Of a DNA stretch of 26,778 nt, positions 5,742 through 13,896 are shown piece after piece. The stretch lies in the IMG/VR virus record IMGVR_UViG_3300027858_000343, positions 1-26,778 of that record, one strand, 5' to 3'. The number at the start of each line of letters is the position of its first letter. Positions within the stretch are counted from its first letter, which is position 1. A model generated the notes under the pieces. It was given only the letters and a program-made list of their open reading frames with translations, did not search any database and had not been told where the DNA came from. The position numbers were made by a program, and so were the translations under genes. The stretch comes from a virus.

Positions 5742-6197
5742 TTAGGAATATTGGTCGTCATCCCATGATCTGACGATATTGCCGTAATGTCGGGAAAATT
5801 TGGCATCGAATCTCTGTAAAGCCTTGAATCTTGCGCCTTTACGAGCATGAGTGAATGGGATTTTTTTGAAAGGTTCTTTTTCGTAGGTTTTGATGAAGGT
5901 GATCAGTAGCAGATGAAGTAATTCTTCCATCGAAATGTATTTTCCGGTTACTTTTTTGGCGGTCTCCTGGGCCAAAATATAAATTTCTGGTTCTACCTCA
6001 GTACTTAATAATAAAAGGTCTTTGTGATTTACTTTGATAGAATCCACGGCCCTTTTGAATTTTCCTTTATATAATCTCCTAATGTCTTTTCTTTTAAGGT
6101 CTCCGGTTAATTTTCCAATCATTAATTCCTGGAACTGTTCTGTAAATGGGAACCTGTCAGGATCTTGATTGAATCGATTGATCAGTTTTTGTCTCAT
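5742..6197 (-). CDS. Unrecognised 151-aa protein, first leftward gene
   Basis: This basic, largely helical protein has no recognised family. It begins MRQKLINRFNQDPDRFPF, has a Lys/Arg-rich segment (DLKRKDIRRLYKGKFKRAVDS), a hydrophobic helix (MEELLHLLLITFIKTYEKEPF) and an acidic-aromatic end (SWDDDQYS). It is the first gene of the leftward arm, next to a repeat-bearing control region, so it could be a regulator. No clear helix-turn-helix is visible. An AAGGG element precedes the ATG at a rather long 11-nt spacing. Confidence 0.65.
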   Translation of the reverse strand: MRQKLINRFNQDPDRFPFTEQFQELMIGKLTGDLKRKDIRRLYKGKFKRAVDSIKVNHKDLLLLSTEVEPEIYILAQETAKKVTGKYISMEELLHLLLITFIKTYEKEPFKKIPFTHARKGARFKALQRFDAKFSRHYGNIVRSWDDDQYS

Positions 6198-6298
6198 TTA
6201 ATTAAAACCCTTGACAATATTATGGGGTTGCATTTAAGGTTGCATTTAAAATAATAATAGGTTATTGTTTAAAATTATTGATTTAATTGAGGGAAAAA
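6198..6298. promoter_or_regulatory. Divergent control region with tandem 12-bp repeat
   Basis: This AT-rich stretch separates the leftward and rightward arms. GGTTGCATTTAA is repeated head to tail at 6226-6237 and 6238-6249. A TTGACA hexamer is at 6211-6216, without a convincing -10 at the normal distance. An imperfect palindrome (TTTAAAATAATAA, then TTATTGTTTAAA, 6246-6275) follows. Promoters and operators probably lie here but cannot be fixed exactly. Confidence 0.45.
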
Positions 6299-6832
6299 AT
6301 GGCAAAACGACTGAATCTCACGACCAACCATACCTCAGACGAAAATAAACCACAACCAGATTTTTTAACCAAGGAAAAACTCTGCATGTATATGCAAAAA
6401 GGGTTAGACCTTGAAGATGCGGCAAAGCTGTGTGGCATAAGCCCTTACATGCTTTCTGTGTATCGCTCAGACGTTGAATTTGATGAGTTTGTACAGGAAT
6501 GTAGTGTTAGGTGTGAAGAAGCCAATCTTGATAATATTAAAGATGCCGGTGATAATGGATTGTGGAATGCTTCAGCATGGATCTTGGAACGAAAATTTCC
6601 TGATAAGTGGTCAAAGAAAGATACGGTACGCCATGAGTACGATGTTAAATTGTCCTCTTTGGTTAAACTGATCTTCAAAGCGGTTAATGAGCTTGAACCA
6701 TTCATTCGTATGTCGGTTCTCCAAAAACTTAATGAGCTTGATGTAGATGGTGAAATTATAAATTTACAGAAAAACAAATTATTGGAGTATGAAGTAAGCG
6801 ACAAACAAATGAAAGGACAAGCAACGGGTTAA
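6299..6832 (+). CDS. terS: Terminase small subunit
   Basis: The 177-residue product has an N-terminal helix-turn-helix (LEDAAKLCGISPYMLSVYRSD, about residues 42-62 from the ATG) and the segment NASAWILERKFPDKWSKKD (about 97-115), typical of phage small terminases. This subunit recognises the packaging site and loads DNA onto the large subunit. The ATG at 6299 is chosen over the TTG at 6287 because GAGGGA lies at a normal distance before it. The stop overlaps the next ATG (TAATG), and position directly before TerL confirms the role. Confidence 0.85.
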   Translation: MAKRLNLTTNHTSDENKPQPDFLTKEKLCMYMQKGLDLEDAAKLCGISPYMLSVYRSDVEFDEFVQECSVRCEEANLDNIKDAGDNGLWNASAWILERKFPDKWSKKDTVRHEYDVKLSSLVKLIFKAVNELEPFIRMSVLQKLNELDVDGEIINLQKNKLLEYEVSDKQMKGQATG

Positions 6833-8370
6833 TGGGAACTGTTTTTGATCAGGATATTCGGAAGTTTATTAAGGGATCTATTGCTGAGATTACTTCTTCT
6901 ATAGATGTTTCCTATGAGACACTTGTTCCTAAAAAATCTGAATGGTTTGTACAAAACGTATTAAAAGATAACAAAGGTGAATTGGTTGAGAATGAAGGGG
7001 TGCATAATATTATGCATCGTTATATTCGATATGCCAAATCAAAAGGTTTCAATAAATATCTTATTTTAGGGGCATTCGGTCATGGTAAAACTGAACAGAT
7101 ATGTACCGGATACCTTTTATATCGAATTGCAAAAGATCCAAATATCCTCATTAAGATAGTTCATGTTTCTGAAACTGAAGCAGTAAAGAGATGCAGAGCT
7201 ATCAGAGATTACATCCAAAAGGATGAAGACTTTCATCGAATTGCTCCTCATATTCAACCTACCCCAATTTGGGGATCTCAACGATTCACAGTAAAACGAA
7301 AAACAATGGTTAAAGATGGTACAGTTGAGGCATACGGTGTTATGTCTTTAGCCATTGGTGGTCGTGCAAATCTCATTGTTTTCGATGATCCCCAGGATTT
7401 AAAAACCGCAGTACTTGAACCTACCACAAGAGTTAAAATAGAAGATATTTTCAAAAATATTTGGTTGACTCGTTTGATACCACAAGATTCAGAAGTTTTG
7501 GTCATGATGAATAAGTGGCATGAAAATGATTTAGCTTCAATGATACAATCAAATCCGATCTGGTCATGGATGAGCATTGCTTGCACAGAAGATAAAAAAA
7601 ACCTTATTTATAAGGACTCTTTTGGCAGGGAAATGGTTTTTCCAGTATGGTCTAAGTTTAATGAAAAAGATCTTATTATAAAACACAAGGAGTTGGGAAC
7701 CAGAGATTTTGATCGTGGTTATCGTTTAATTCCCTACACCGATTCAGATAAAACTTTTCCTAATTTTCTCAAATGTTGTCATTACGGAATCTCTCCCAAA
7801 GCGCCTATCGAACATGAATCAAATTGGTTGTTTATTGGTGGTGTTGACTTTGCAGGATTGCAAAGACCAGGAACGGTGATGACCTGTTTGGCAGTTCATA
7901 AAAAATCAGGTTTAAAAGTTCCGCAAGAAGTGGTTATGCTAAGAGGTTCGGGAGATGTTACTGAATATATGCTTCGTTGGTATCGCAGATATGGTTGTGA
8001 ATTGTATATGGCTGAAAACAATGGTGTTCAAGAAGCATTGATTGATATGTTAATATCTTCTTTAGGTGAAGATAAGTATAAACGTTTCGGAATTAAAATA
8101 GAACCTTTTCAAACTGGACGTAATAAAGCTGATTCAATTATAGGATTACCAAGCATTGAAAAAGAACTTGAAAATCAAGAATGGATGTTTTGTTTTCCTG
8201 ACAAAGTGGATATGACTTCATTGGATGAAAGAAATCCCTGGCATAAGTTATTTCAGGAATTTAAACATCATCCATTTTTTGAAACAACAGATATTGTTAT
8301 GTCTCTTTGGTTTTGTAGAGAAGGTGTTAAACAATTATTCCGTAAATCTAAAGGCCCGAATGTTTATTAG
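6832..8370 (+). CDS. terL: Terminase large subunit
   Basis: This is the packaging motor, 512 residues, combining ATPase and nuclease. Walker A is GAFGHGKT (80-87), Walker B LIVFDD (181-186), and the coupling motif VMMNKWHENDL (224-234) matches the T/NRWHEDDL form of this family. The RNase H-like nuclease shows its first acid in GGVDFAG (D339), a second in MAENNGVQ (E395) and a probable third in TTDIVMSLWF near the C-terminus. It cuts concatemeric DNA and drives it through the portal. Length is normal and no domain is missing. Translation starts by TAATG overlap with the small subunit. Confidence 0.97.
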   Translation: MGTVFDQDIRKFIKGSIAEITSSIDVSYETLVPKKSEWFVQNVLKDNKGELVENEGVHNIMHRYIRYAKSKGFNKYLILGAFGHGKTEQICTGYLLYRIAKDPNILIKIVHVSETEAVKRCRAIRDYIQKDEDFHRIAPHIQPTPIWGSQRFTVKRKTMVKDGTVEAYGVMSLAIGGRANLIVFDDPQDLKTAVLEPTTRVKIEDIFKNIWLTRLIPQDSEVLVMMNKWHENDLASMIQSNPIWSWMSIACTEDKKNLIYKDSFGREMVFPVWSKFNEKDLIIKHKELGTRDFDRGYRLIPYTDSDKTFPNFLKCCHYGISPKAPIEHESNWLFIGGVDFAGLQRPGTVMTCLAVHKKSGLKVPQEVVMLRGSGDVTEYMLRWYRRYGCELYMAENNGVQEALIDMLISSLGEDKYKRFGIKIEPFQTGRNKADSIIGLPSIEKELENQEWMFCFPDKVDMTSLDERNPWHKLFQEFKHHPFFETTDIVMSLWFCREGVKQLFRKSKGPNVY

Positions 8371-8378
8371 CGTTAAGA

Positions 8379-8395
8379 CATACTTCTGTATGATG
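8379..8395 (+). repeat. Small hairpin in terminase-portal gap
   Basis: CATAC-TTCT-GTATG is a 5-bp hairpin followed by ATG. The unit CATACTTCTGTATGATG differs by one extra T from CATACTTCGTATGATG, the minus-strand reading of the hairpin at 4856-4874 region. Confidence 0.4.
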
Positions 8396-8412
8396 GCGTA
8401 AGGGAGATAATT

Positions 8413-10317
8413 ATGCGAGTAGGCCCAATTGAAATTAATTTTAGACCTAAGACAAAATCATATGAACAATTGTCAGCTATAATCAGGAGAGAAAAAGGAG
8501 AGGGTGCGGTAAATTTAAAGAATCAACCTTCTATACAATTACAGGAATACAAGTCATGGGCTTATTCTTGTGTTAGTTTGATTTCAGATCGTGTATCCAC
8601 ATTGCCTTTTTCCTTTTATCGAAAGAGTACCGGAGAAGAACTGACAAAAACGAGTAAAGGTTATAAGTCATATACCAAACCATTTTTTGATCCTAATCCA
8701 TTAATGAGTTTTCGGTTTGTAAAAGCATGGTGTCAGATCCAGTTGGATATGTGTGGTATGGCTGCTTTGTGGAAAGGATATAATAAACTTGGGCAGGTAT
8801 GGGAAATTTGGCCTTTGAATATGAATGATTTCATTAAGTGTGAAGTTTCTGATGATTTAATTAATCCTTCAGTAAAGTATATTTTTAAAACAGGTATATC
8901 CAGTTTTGAAACATTCGATATTAGTGAATTAATATTTATTAATTACATTCATCCGATAAACCCCTATCTTGGTGCAAGTCCGATTCAGGCACAAGCTTAT
9001 GCCCAGGATATTGATTCATATATTGAAGTTTATGAAAGAGACTTCTTTAAAAATTCTGCCCGAATTGATTTTGCGTTGACTACTGATGAAGCTATTGATC
9101 AGGAAAAAGCAGATGAAATTAAAGAACGTTGGAAAGGAAAGTATCAAGGAACGTTTCATGATGTAGCTGTGTTGGATTCGGGTTTAAAACCAATTCCATT
9201 ACAATATGCCAATCGTGATTTTGAATTTTTAAACCTTGCTCAATGGACAAGGGAAAAAGTTTTTGCTGCATATCGAATACCTAAATCTAAATTGGGTTTT
9301 GGTGATAATGGTAGAGCAGGTGATGTGCAAAGTGACATATCCTTTAATAGAGAGTCGATTCAGCCAAGACTTACTATGTGGGATGAAGAATTAACTGAAG
9401 GCATTTTATCTTCTTTTAGTAATGATATTATAATTCAACATCAAAATCCAATTCCAAGGGATCGTTTAATTGAAGTACAAGAAGGAAGGATTCATGTAGG
9501 TGCGCCAACATTAACTGTTAATGAGTTTAGAGAAAAGACTCATAAACTTGACACTGTTGATGGTGGTGACAGAATTCTTGTTTCAAAAGATATGGTTCCT
9601 TTAGATCGAATTGATGAAATCATTGATGCACAGATTTTAGCTCAAACAGCAACAGATTCAGAGGATGATGATAGAGATGATGAACCTGATTCTCATGTCA
9701 ATCCTGATGGATCAGATGATAGGGATGATAACCCTACGGACGGTAGATCATTGAGCAATGGACATTTCAAATTTTTGTGTGATGAAGTTAGATCCATTGT
9801 TTATGGATACATCGAAGAAAATCTTTGTGAATCAAAGGTGGAAGATATTGATAAGGATTTAAAAGAAGTATTTGCTGATATAACAGTCGGTATGGTCGTT
9901 CATATGCTTGAATACTTAGGAGAAAAAACAATCTTAAATGATACTGTGGATATGAAAGATTGGATTGCTCCAATGGTGGATAAGGTAGTAGACGAGTATA
10001 AGAACACATTATTAAAAAATCCTAAATGGGAAAATAAAAACTGGAATGATTATTTGAAAGAACAATTAGCATCAAATCCAAGACTTTCCAAAATTACAAA
10101 TTCCTTGTCCAGAGCGTGTATTAACTATGCCAAATGGTTAATTTTCAGAGAACGTAAAGAAAAAATAAATTGGGTTGTAAATTCTAATGAATGTGGGCAT
10201 AAAGGTAAGTTAAAAAATAACGTATCTGAAGATAATTTTCAAATAGGTAATATGCGTTTGAGATTTCCGAATGAAATATTAAACTTTTCATGTGATTGTA
10301 CAATTGTAAAGGAGTAA
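8413..10317 (+). CDS. Portal protein, HK97 type, with C-terminal extension
   Basis: This dodecameric ring protein of the head vertex has 634 residues. The HK97-type core spans about residues 1-400: WAYSCVSLISDRVSTLPFSFYR (49-70), NPYLGASPIQAQAYAQDID (183-201), RDFFKNSARIDFALTT (209-224), and KVFAAYRIPKSKLGFGDN (282-299). The family is usually 400-450 residues long. Here an Asp-rich linker (415-446, e.g. DSEDDDRDDEPDS) joins a helical domain of about 185 residues. That domain ends with C594 and CDC (627-629) in the pattern N-E-C...PNEILNFSCDC, reminiscent of the end of Mu F-like minor head proteins. The fused-MuF reading is tentative; the portal call is firm. SD GGGAGAT. Confidence 0.93.
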   Translation: MRVGPIEINFRPKTKSYEQLSAIIRREKGEGAVNLKNQPSIQLQEYKSWAYSCVSLISDRVSTLPFSFYRKSTGEELTKTSKGYKSYTKPFFDPNPLMSFRFVKAWCQIQLDMCGMAALWKGYNKLGQVWEIWPLNMNDFIKCEVSDDLINPSVKYIFKTGISSFETFDISELIFINYIHPINPYLGASPIQAQAYAQDIDSYIEVYERDFFKNSARIDFALTTDEAIDQEKADEIKERWKGKYQGTFHDVAVLDSGLKPIPLQYANRDFEFLNLAQWTREKVFAAYRIPKSKLGFGDNGRAGDVQSDISFNRESIQPRLTMWDEELTEGILSSFSNDIIIQHQNPIPRDRLIEVQEGRIHVGAPTLTVNEFREKTHKLDTVDGGDRILVSKDMVPLDRIDEIIDAQILAQTATDSEDDDRDDEPDSHVNPDGSDDRDDNPTDGRSLSNGHFKFLCDEVRSIVYGYIEENLCESKVEDIDKDLKEVFADITVGMVVHMLEYLGEKTILNDTVDMKDWIAPMVDKVVDEYKNTLLKNPKWENKNWNDYLKEQLASNPRLSKITNSLSRACINYAKWLIFRERKEKINWVVNSNECGHKGKLKNNVSEDNFQIGNMRLRFPNEILNFSCDCTIVKE

Positions 10318-10321
10318 TACT

Positions 10322-11722
10322 ATGTCTTATAAAATTTTGGCAAGAGATGGTCGTCCGGTTAAAAAAAATGGCGATTCGGTAAGGGCAATGGATTTTACAG
10401 TGGAAAAGATTGAACAGTTAGATGATGCTGAGAAATCCTTTATTGCTATAGCTTCAACTGAAGATGAAGATAGAGATAAAGACATTATTCGTCAGGATGG
10501 ATGGGATCTTAAAAACTTTAAAAAGAACCCGATGATTCCTTGGAGTCATAATTATTGGGGAATTCCTGTTGCCAAGTCTTTGCGAACATGGGTTGATAAA
10601 ACCGATAAGAAACTCATGTTCAAACCCAAATTTGATGCTAATGATGATCAAAGTATGAAGATTTTCGATAAGTACAAAAATGGTTTTCTGACTTCTTTTT
10701 CCGTTGGTTTCAGAGGAATAGAATTTGAAGCCAGAGACAATGAAGATCCTTGGTGGGGCGGTAAAGAATTTACCAAACAGGAATTGCTTGAAATATCAGC
10801 AGTAACTGTTCCTGCTAATCCAAATGCTACCGTTTCTATACATGGTTCTGATAATGATCGGAAAAATCTTTTACAGTTAGGATTTGAACCTCAGTTTGTA
10901 AAAACTGAAAGTGGTTTGTTTTATCCTGTTCGTATGCAATTGGCTGAGTATTATGCACCGGAAACTGTTTCTTTTGCTGATAATAGTAAAGATATTCAAA
11001 CGGTGCTTGCCAAAACATATGATGAAGATGATAAAGTGATTGTTGGTTATTATTTTGATCCTGAGAAATGGGAAATCGCTGATATTCAAAAATGGATCAA
11101 GGACAATAATGAACCCACTTATAAACAATTTTATTATAATTGGGAATTGGTGGATGAAGATAAACAATGGGAAGTTGATACCCAGGAAGAAGAAGCGAAA
11201 CTTCCTGAGTTCAATGAACTTAAAGTTTTAACAAGTAAAGATGTTTCTGTCGATGATGAAACAGTGGTGGATGATGATCTTGAATTGGAAACCGATGAAA
11301 AATCTCAGGAAGAAATCATTCTTGGACTCGGAAAGGCCATTGAAGAATTGATCAGTGAGCAGATGCTTAAAATGGCAGATGGTCTTGCCACAGGCTTTGA
11401 TCAGGTCTTTGATAAGATTTTGGTGGAGTTGGATGGTATTAAAAAACTGGTTACTGAAAAAGAAGTTGATTCTCCACTTAAAATAGATAATAATGATGAT
11501 CTCGATGATCCTGATAAATCTAAATCACAAACCGATGATGAAATTGAAATTGATGATTCGTTAATATCCCCTAACGATGATAAATCCAATTCCGATGATG
11601 TCATTGAAATTGATGATGATGTATTAGGAAAAAAAGAAGTTGCCAAGGTGGTTAGCAACGTCTTTAGGCAAAAACTAAAAGAAATATTTAAATCGGAAAA
11701 AGAAAAAAAAGCAATTAATTAA
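10322..11722 (+). CDS. Prohead protease fused to acidic scaffold-like region
   Basis: The N-terminal 170 residues are an HK97-type (S78/U35-like) serine protease. The catalytic His lies in PMIPWSHNYWGIPVAK (H76), the Ser in GFLTSFSVGFRG (S127, alternatively S125), and the third conserved block is ELLEISAVTVPANPNA (154-169). It matures the procapsid. The protein is 466 residues, about twice the family length. A middle domain (about 190-295, aromatic: KVIVGYYFDPEKWEIADIQK) is followed by an acidic, Asp/Glu-rich helical tail (about 320-466) with two near-repeats (DDEIEIDDSL, DDVIEIDDDV). The tail probably acts as the scaffold, since no separate scaffold gene exists before the capsid gene. Confidence 0.9.
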   Translation: MSYKILARDGRPVKKNGDSVRAMDFTVEKIEQLDDAEKSFIAIASTEDEDRDKDIIRQDGWDLKNFKKNPMIPWSHNYWGIPVAKSLRTWVDKTDKKLMFKPKFDANDDQSMKIFDKYKNGFLTSFSVGFRGIEFEARDNEDPWWGGKEFTKQELLEISAVTVPANPNATVSIHGSDNDRKNLLQLGFEPQFVKTESGLFYPVRMQLAEYYAPETVSFADNSKDIQTVLAKTYDEDDKVIVGYYFDPEKWEIADIQKWIKDNNEPTYKQFYYNWELVDEDKQWEVDTQEEEAKLPEFNELKVLTSKDVSVDDETVVDDDLELETDEKSQEEIILGLGKAIEELISEQMLKMADGLATGFDQVFDKILVELDGIKKLVTEKEVDSPLKIDNNDDLDDPDKSKSQTDDEIEIDDSLISPNDDKSNSDDVIEIDDDVLGKKEVAKVVSNVFRQKLKEIFKSEKEKKAIN

Positions 11723-11763
11723 AAACTCTAAATTACTCTAATATTCATAGGAGGATTTTTGTT

Positions 11764-13011
11764 ATGAAACTTAATAAGGAAGAATTGATTAAACTGTTAA
11801 ACACTCAGGTAAAGGATTACATGGGGGGTGATGATTTTTCTGCTGTAATCAAGGGTACGGTTGAAACCATGATTACGGAATTGCAGAATGATGTGGATCA
11901 TCCTTTCAACAAACGGCAAACAAAGCAGGTTATTGATTTTACCAATGGTGCTTTCAAGATTGATGGTGGTGTGATGACCACTCAGAAAGGTTCGATCATC
12001 AATCTTAACAACAAATCAAATCCCTGGATTGCTGCTTCTGGTGAGATGCAGGAATGGGCAAAAGACTTTGCTGTTTACCTGAAAACAGGTATTGTCAGTA
12101 AGTTTATGTCTGAGTCCATCGATGATGAAGGTGGTTATCTTGTACCGGAAGAATTCCGCAACATCATGATCATGTACGATGCTGAAGAAACTTTGGTCTG
12201 GTCGAAAGCTACTGTATGGCCGATGGCCGGTGAGAAAATTCAGTTTCCAAAATTGCAACAGAACCCCGATGTACAGGATGCAGGGTTTGATCATTTTGCT
12301 GGAGTCTCTTTTGAGTGGACAGAGGAAGGTGGTGAGAAGGCAGAGACCGAACCCACCTTTGGCATGGTCGAAATGATCGTTCATGAACTGGCAGGTTACA
12401 CTGAAATCACCAATACCCTTTTGGATGATTCGGTTATCAACCTGATCAATTATCTGACTCGTCTTTTCAGAGCAGCATGGTACTACTACACTGACAAGGC
12501 TTTCATCCAGGGAACCGGAGGAAAACAACCTCTTGGGATTATCAACGATCCTTCGATCCTGTCTGTTTTCCGTCAAACCGCAGATACCATTGAAGTGCAT
12601 GATTGTTTGAATATGGAAGCACGTATGCCTTCTGTATTTGATTCCAATGCTGTTTGGTTTATCACCAAACAAGGTCGTGCTGCCCTTCGTGGAATGACTG
12701 TAAGTTCCTCATCGAAAGAATTGGTCTTGCAGGAAATGTATCAGGATTTTGCCAAGGGTTATGATATGACGATCCTGGGTAAACCTGCTTATCTTGCTGA
12801 TGGTAAGATCCCCGCACTCGGTTCTACCGGAGACCTCATCCTTGGAACGTGGGCATGGTACTATGTTGGATTCCGTCAGGACTTTAGCATGGATTCTTCT
12901 CGTCATTTCAAATTCCGTAATAACCGAACGGCCCTGAGATGTTCTGGTCGTCTGGATGGTCAAGCAGCCATTCCGCAAGCCTTTGTTCAATTGGATGCTG
13001 CTACTTCCTAA
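11764..13011 (+). CDS. Major capsid protein, HK97 fold
   Basis: The 415-residue product has hallmarks of HK97-type capsid proteins: an N-terminal helical region (about 1-100, probably removed by the protease), then SIDDEGGYLVPEEFRNIMIMYDAEETLVWSKA (about 118-150), the E-loop region (IQFPKLQQ), EWTEEGGEKAETEPTFG, and the late AFIQGTGGKQPLGIIND motif. The C-terminal domain holds FITKQGRAAL, GKPAYLADGKIPA and GDLILGTWAWYYVGFRQDFS. SD AGGAGG. Base composition is richer in G+C than the flanking genes (60 of 120 in 12301-12420), in keeping with very high expression. Confidence 0.95.
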   Translation: MKLNKEELIKLLNTQVKDYMGGDDFSAVIKGTVETMITELQNDVDHPFNKRQTKQVIDFTNGAFKIDGGVMTTQKGSIINLNNKSNPWIAASGEMQEWAKDFAVYLKTGIVSKFMSESIDDEGGYLVPEEFRNIMIMYDAEETLVWSKATVWPMAGEKIQFPKLQQNPDVQDAGFDHFAGVSFEWTEEGGEKAETEPTFGMVEMIVHELAGYTEITNTLLDDSVINLINYLTRLFRAAWYYYTDKAFIQGTGGKQPLGIINDPSILSVFRQTADTIEVHDCLNMEARMPSVFDSNAVWFITKQGRAALRGMTVSSSSKELVLQEMYQDFAKGYDMTILGKPAYLADGKIPALGSTGDLILGTWAWYYVGFRQDFSMDSSRHFKFRNNRTALRCSGRLDGQAAIPQAFVQLDAATS

Positions 13012-13085
13012 TTAATTTTTAACGGAAGGAGAATTTTTTAATTAAAAACTAATTTTCAAATAACATTTTTACGGAGGAATTTATT
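13012..13085 (+). promoter_or_regulatory. Capsid-decoration gap with two SD-like sites and AT motif
   Basis: The gap holds ACGGAAGGAGAATTTTTTAA, an SD with no start codon behind it, then TTAATTAAAAACTAATT (13038-13054), then ACGGAGGAATTTATT directly before the next ATG. The first SD looks like a duplicated relic of the second. The AT motif recurs before other structural genes. Confidence 0.35.
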
Positions 13086-13535
13086 ATGTTTGATATGCTT
13101 AACAATTATAAATTCGGGTACTTTCAGCAAGCCGTGTCTGATGCCAATGGTGCTGCTGCAAATGCACCGGACGATGATGGTGTAGATCTTTGGGCCGATG
13201 TGCAGTTGCCCAATAGTCTGCTTATTTTGGCTGATGTTGGTAGTGTTGCTGGTGGTTCTACTCTGGATCTGATCATTCAAGATTCACCGGATCAATCCAC
13301 ATGGGATGCCGATTTCATTACGGTAGAGCAGATCGATACTGCTGGCCTTTATCTCATTGAGGTTTATGATCCTAATCGGTATATCAGAGTCAATGTTACC
13401 GTTGGAACTGCTGCATGTGTCTGGTCTTGCCTGTTTATGACCTATGAAAATCAGCGCAGACCTGTAACTCAGGTGGGAACTGCTCCTGCTTTGACTTATG
13501 GTACAGGAAGAAAACCCAAAGTATCGGCAACTTAA
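13086..13535 (+). CDS. Probable head decoration / capsid accessory protein
   Basis: This 149-residue, beta-rich protein directly follows the capsid gene and precedes a strong terminator. Segments LDLIIQDSPDQSTWDADFIT and AGLYLIEVYDPNRYIRVNVTVG resemble the beta-sandwich proteins found just after the capsid gene in many siphophages, which decorate the head or form trimeric spikes. G+C is moderately raised, as in the capsid gene, which fits an abundant virion protein. SD ACGGAGGA. Role is inferred from position and fold-like pattern. Confidence 0.65.
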   Translation: MFDMLNNYKFGYFQQAVSDANGAAANAPDDDGVDLWADVQLPNSLLILADVGSVAGGSTLDLIIQDSPDQSTWDADFITVEQIDTAGLYLIEVYDPNRYIRVNVTVGTAACVWSCLFMTYENQRRPVTQVGTAPALTYGTGRKPKVSAT

Positions 13536-13577
13536 TTCTGGTATAAAGCAGTAACCGGAATGGTTTTGGTTTATGAA

Positions 13578-13610
13578 GGGTAGATATTCCGGTATCTACC
13601 CTTTTATTTT
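13578..13610 (+). terminator. Rho-independent terminator after capsid block
   Basis: GGGTAGATA (13578-13586) and TATCTACCC (13593-13601) form a perfect 9-bp stem with a TTCCGG loop, followed by TTTTATTTT. It separates the highly expressed capsid genes from the connector genes. Confidence 0.9.
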
Positions 13611-13621
13611 AGGAGGTTATT

Positions 13622-13894
13622 ATGAAAGTAAAGGTAAAGCTGTTAGATCGGAATTTAATAAGATCTTTTGGAGGGGTTATTCAGAGTATGGAAATTGATA
13701 AAGCTGATCGTTTTGTTAAACAGGGTAAGGCTATTATAGATGATCCTGCATATAAAAAAAAGATGCAGTATGGCCCACCTGATCATAAAGCAATTTTTCA
13801 AGCACCGGAAGATAAGCTAATGCAGGATTTTGAGAATCATCGATTTCCTGGGCCTGATGATAAACTTTTTCCTACGATTAGAAAAAGGAAATAA
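13622..13894 (+). CDS. Small structural-operon protein (KxGKA type)
   Basis: The 90-residue product starts MKVKVKLLDRNLIRSFGGVIQSMEIDKADRFVKQGKAIIDD. This layout (short beta strands, then a helix ending in a Lys-x-Gly-Lys-Ala turn) is common in small proteins encoded between capsid and connector genes of siphophages. No biochemical role is known to me. The C-terminal half is polar and probably disordered. SD TAGGAGG; it is the first gene after the terminator, so it needs readthrough or a promoter in the gap. Confidence 0.6.
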   Translation: MKVKVKLLDRNLIRSFGGVIQSMEIDKADRFVKQGKAIIDDPAYKKKMQYGPPDHKAIFQAPEDKLMQDFENHRFPGPDDKLFPTIRKRK

Positions 13895-13896
13895 AA

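Noticed and set aside
6287-6298. TTG start for the small terminase
   Set aside because: The ATG at 6299 has GAGGGA at a normal distance; the TTG overlaps that SD.
9660-9745. GAT-rich tract as a DNA repeat element
   Set aside because: It encodes the Asp-rich portal linker in frame, so protein composition explains it.
12016-12672. 218-codon minus-strand frame inside the capsid gene
   Set aside because: It is an antisense shadow of the firmly identified major capsid gene, with no SD and no recognisable protein pattern.
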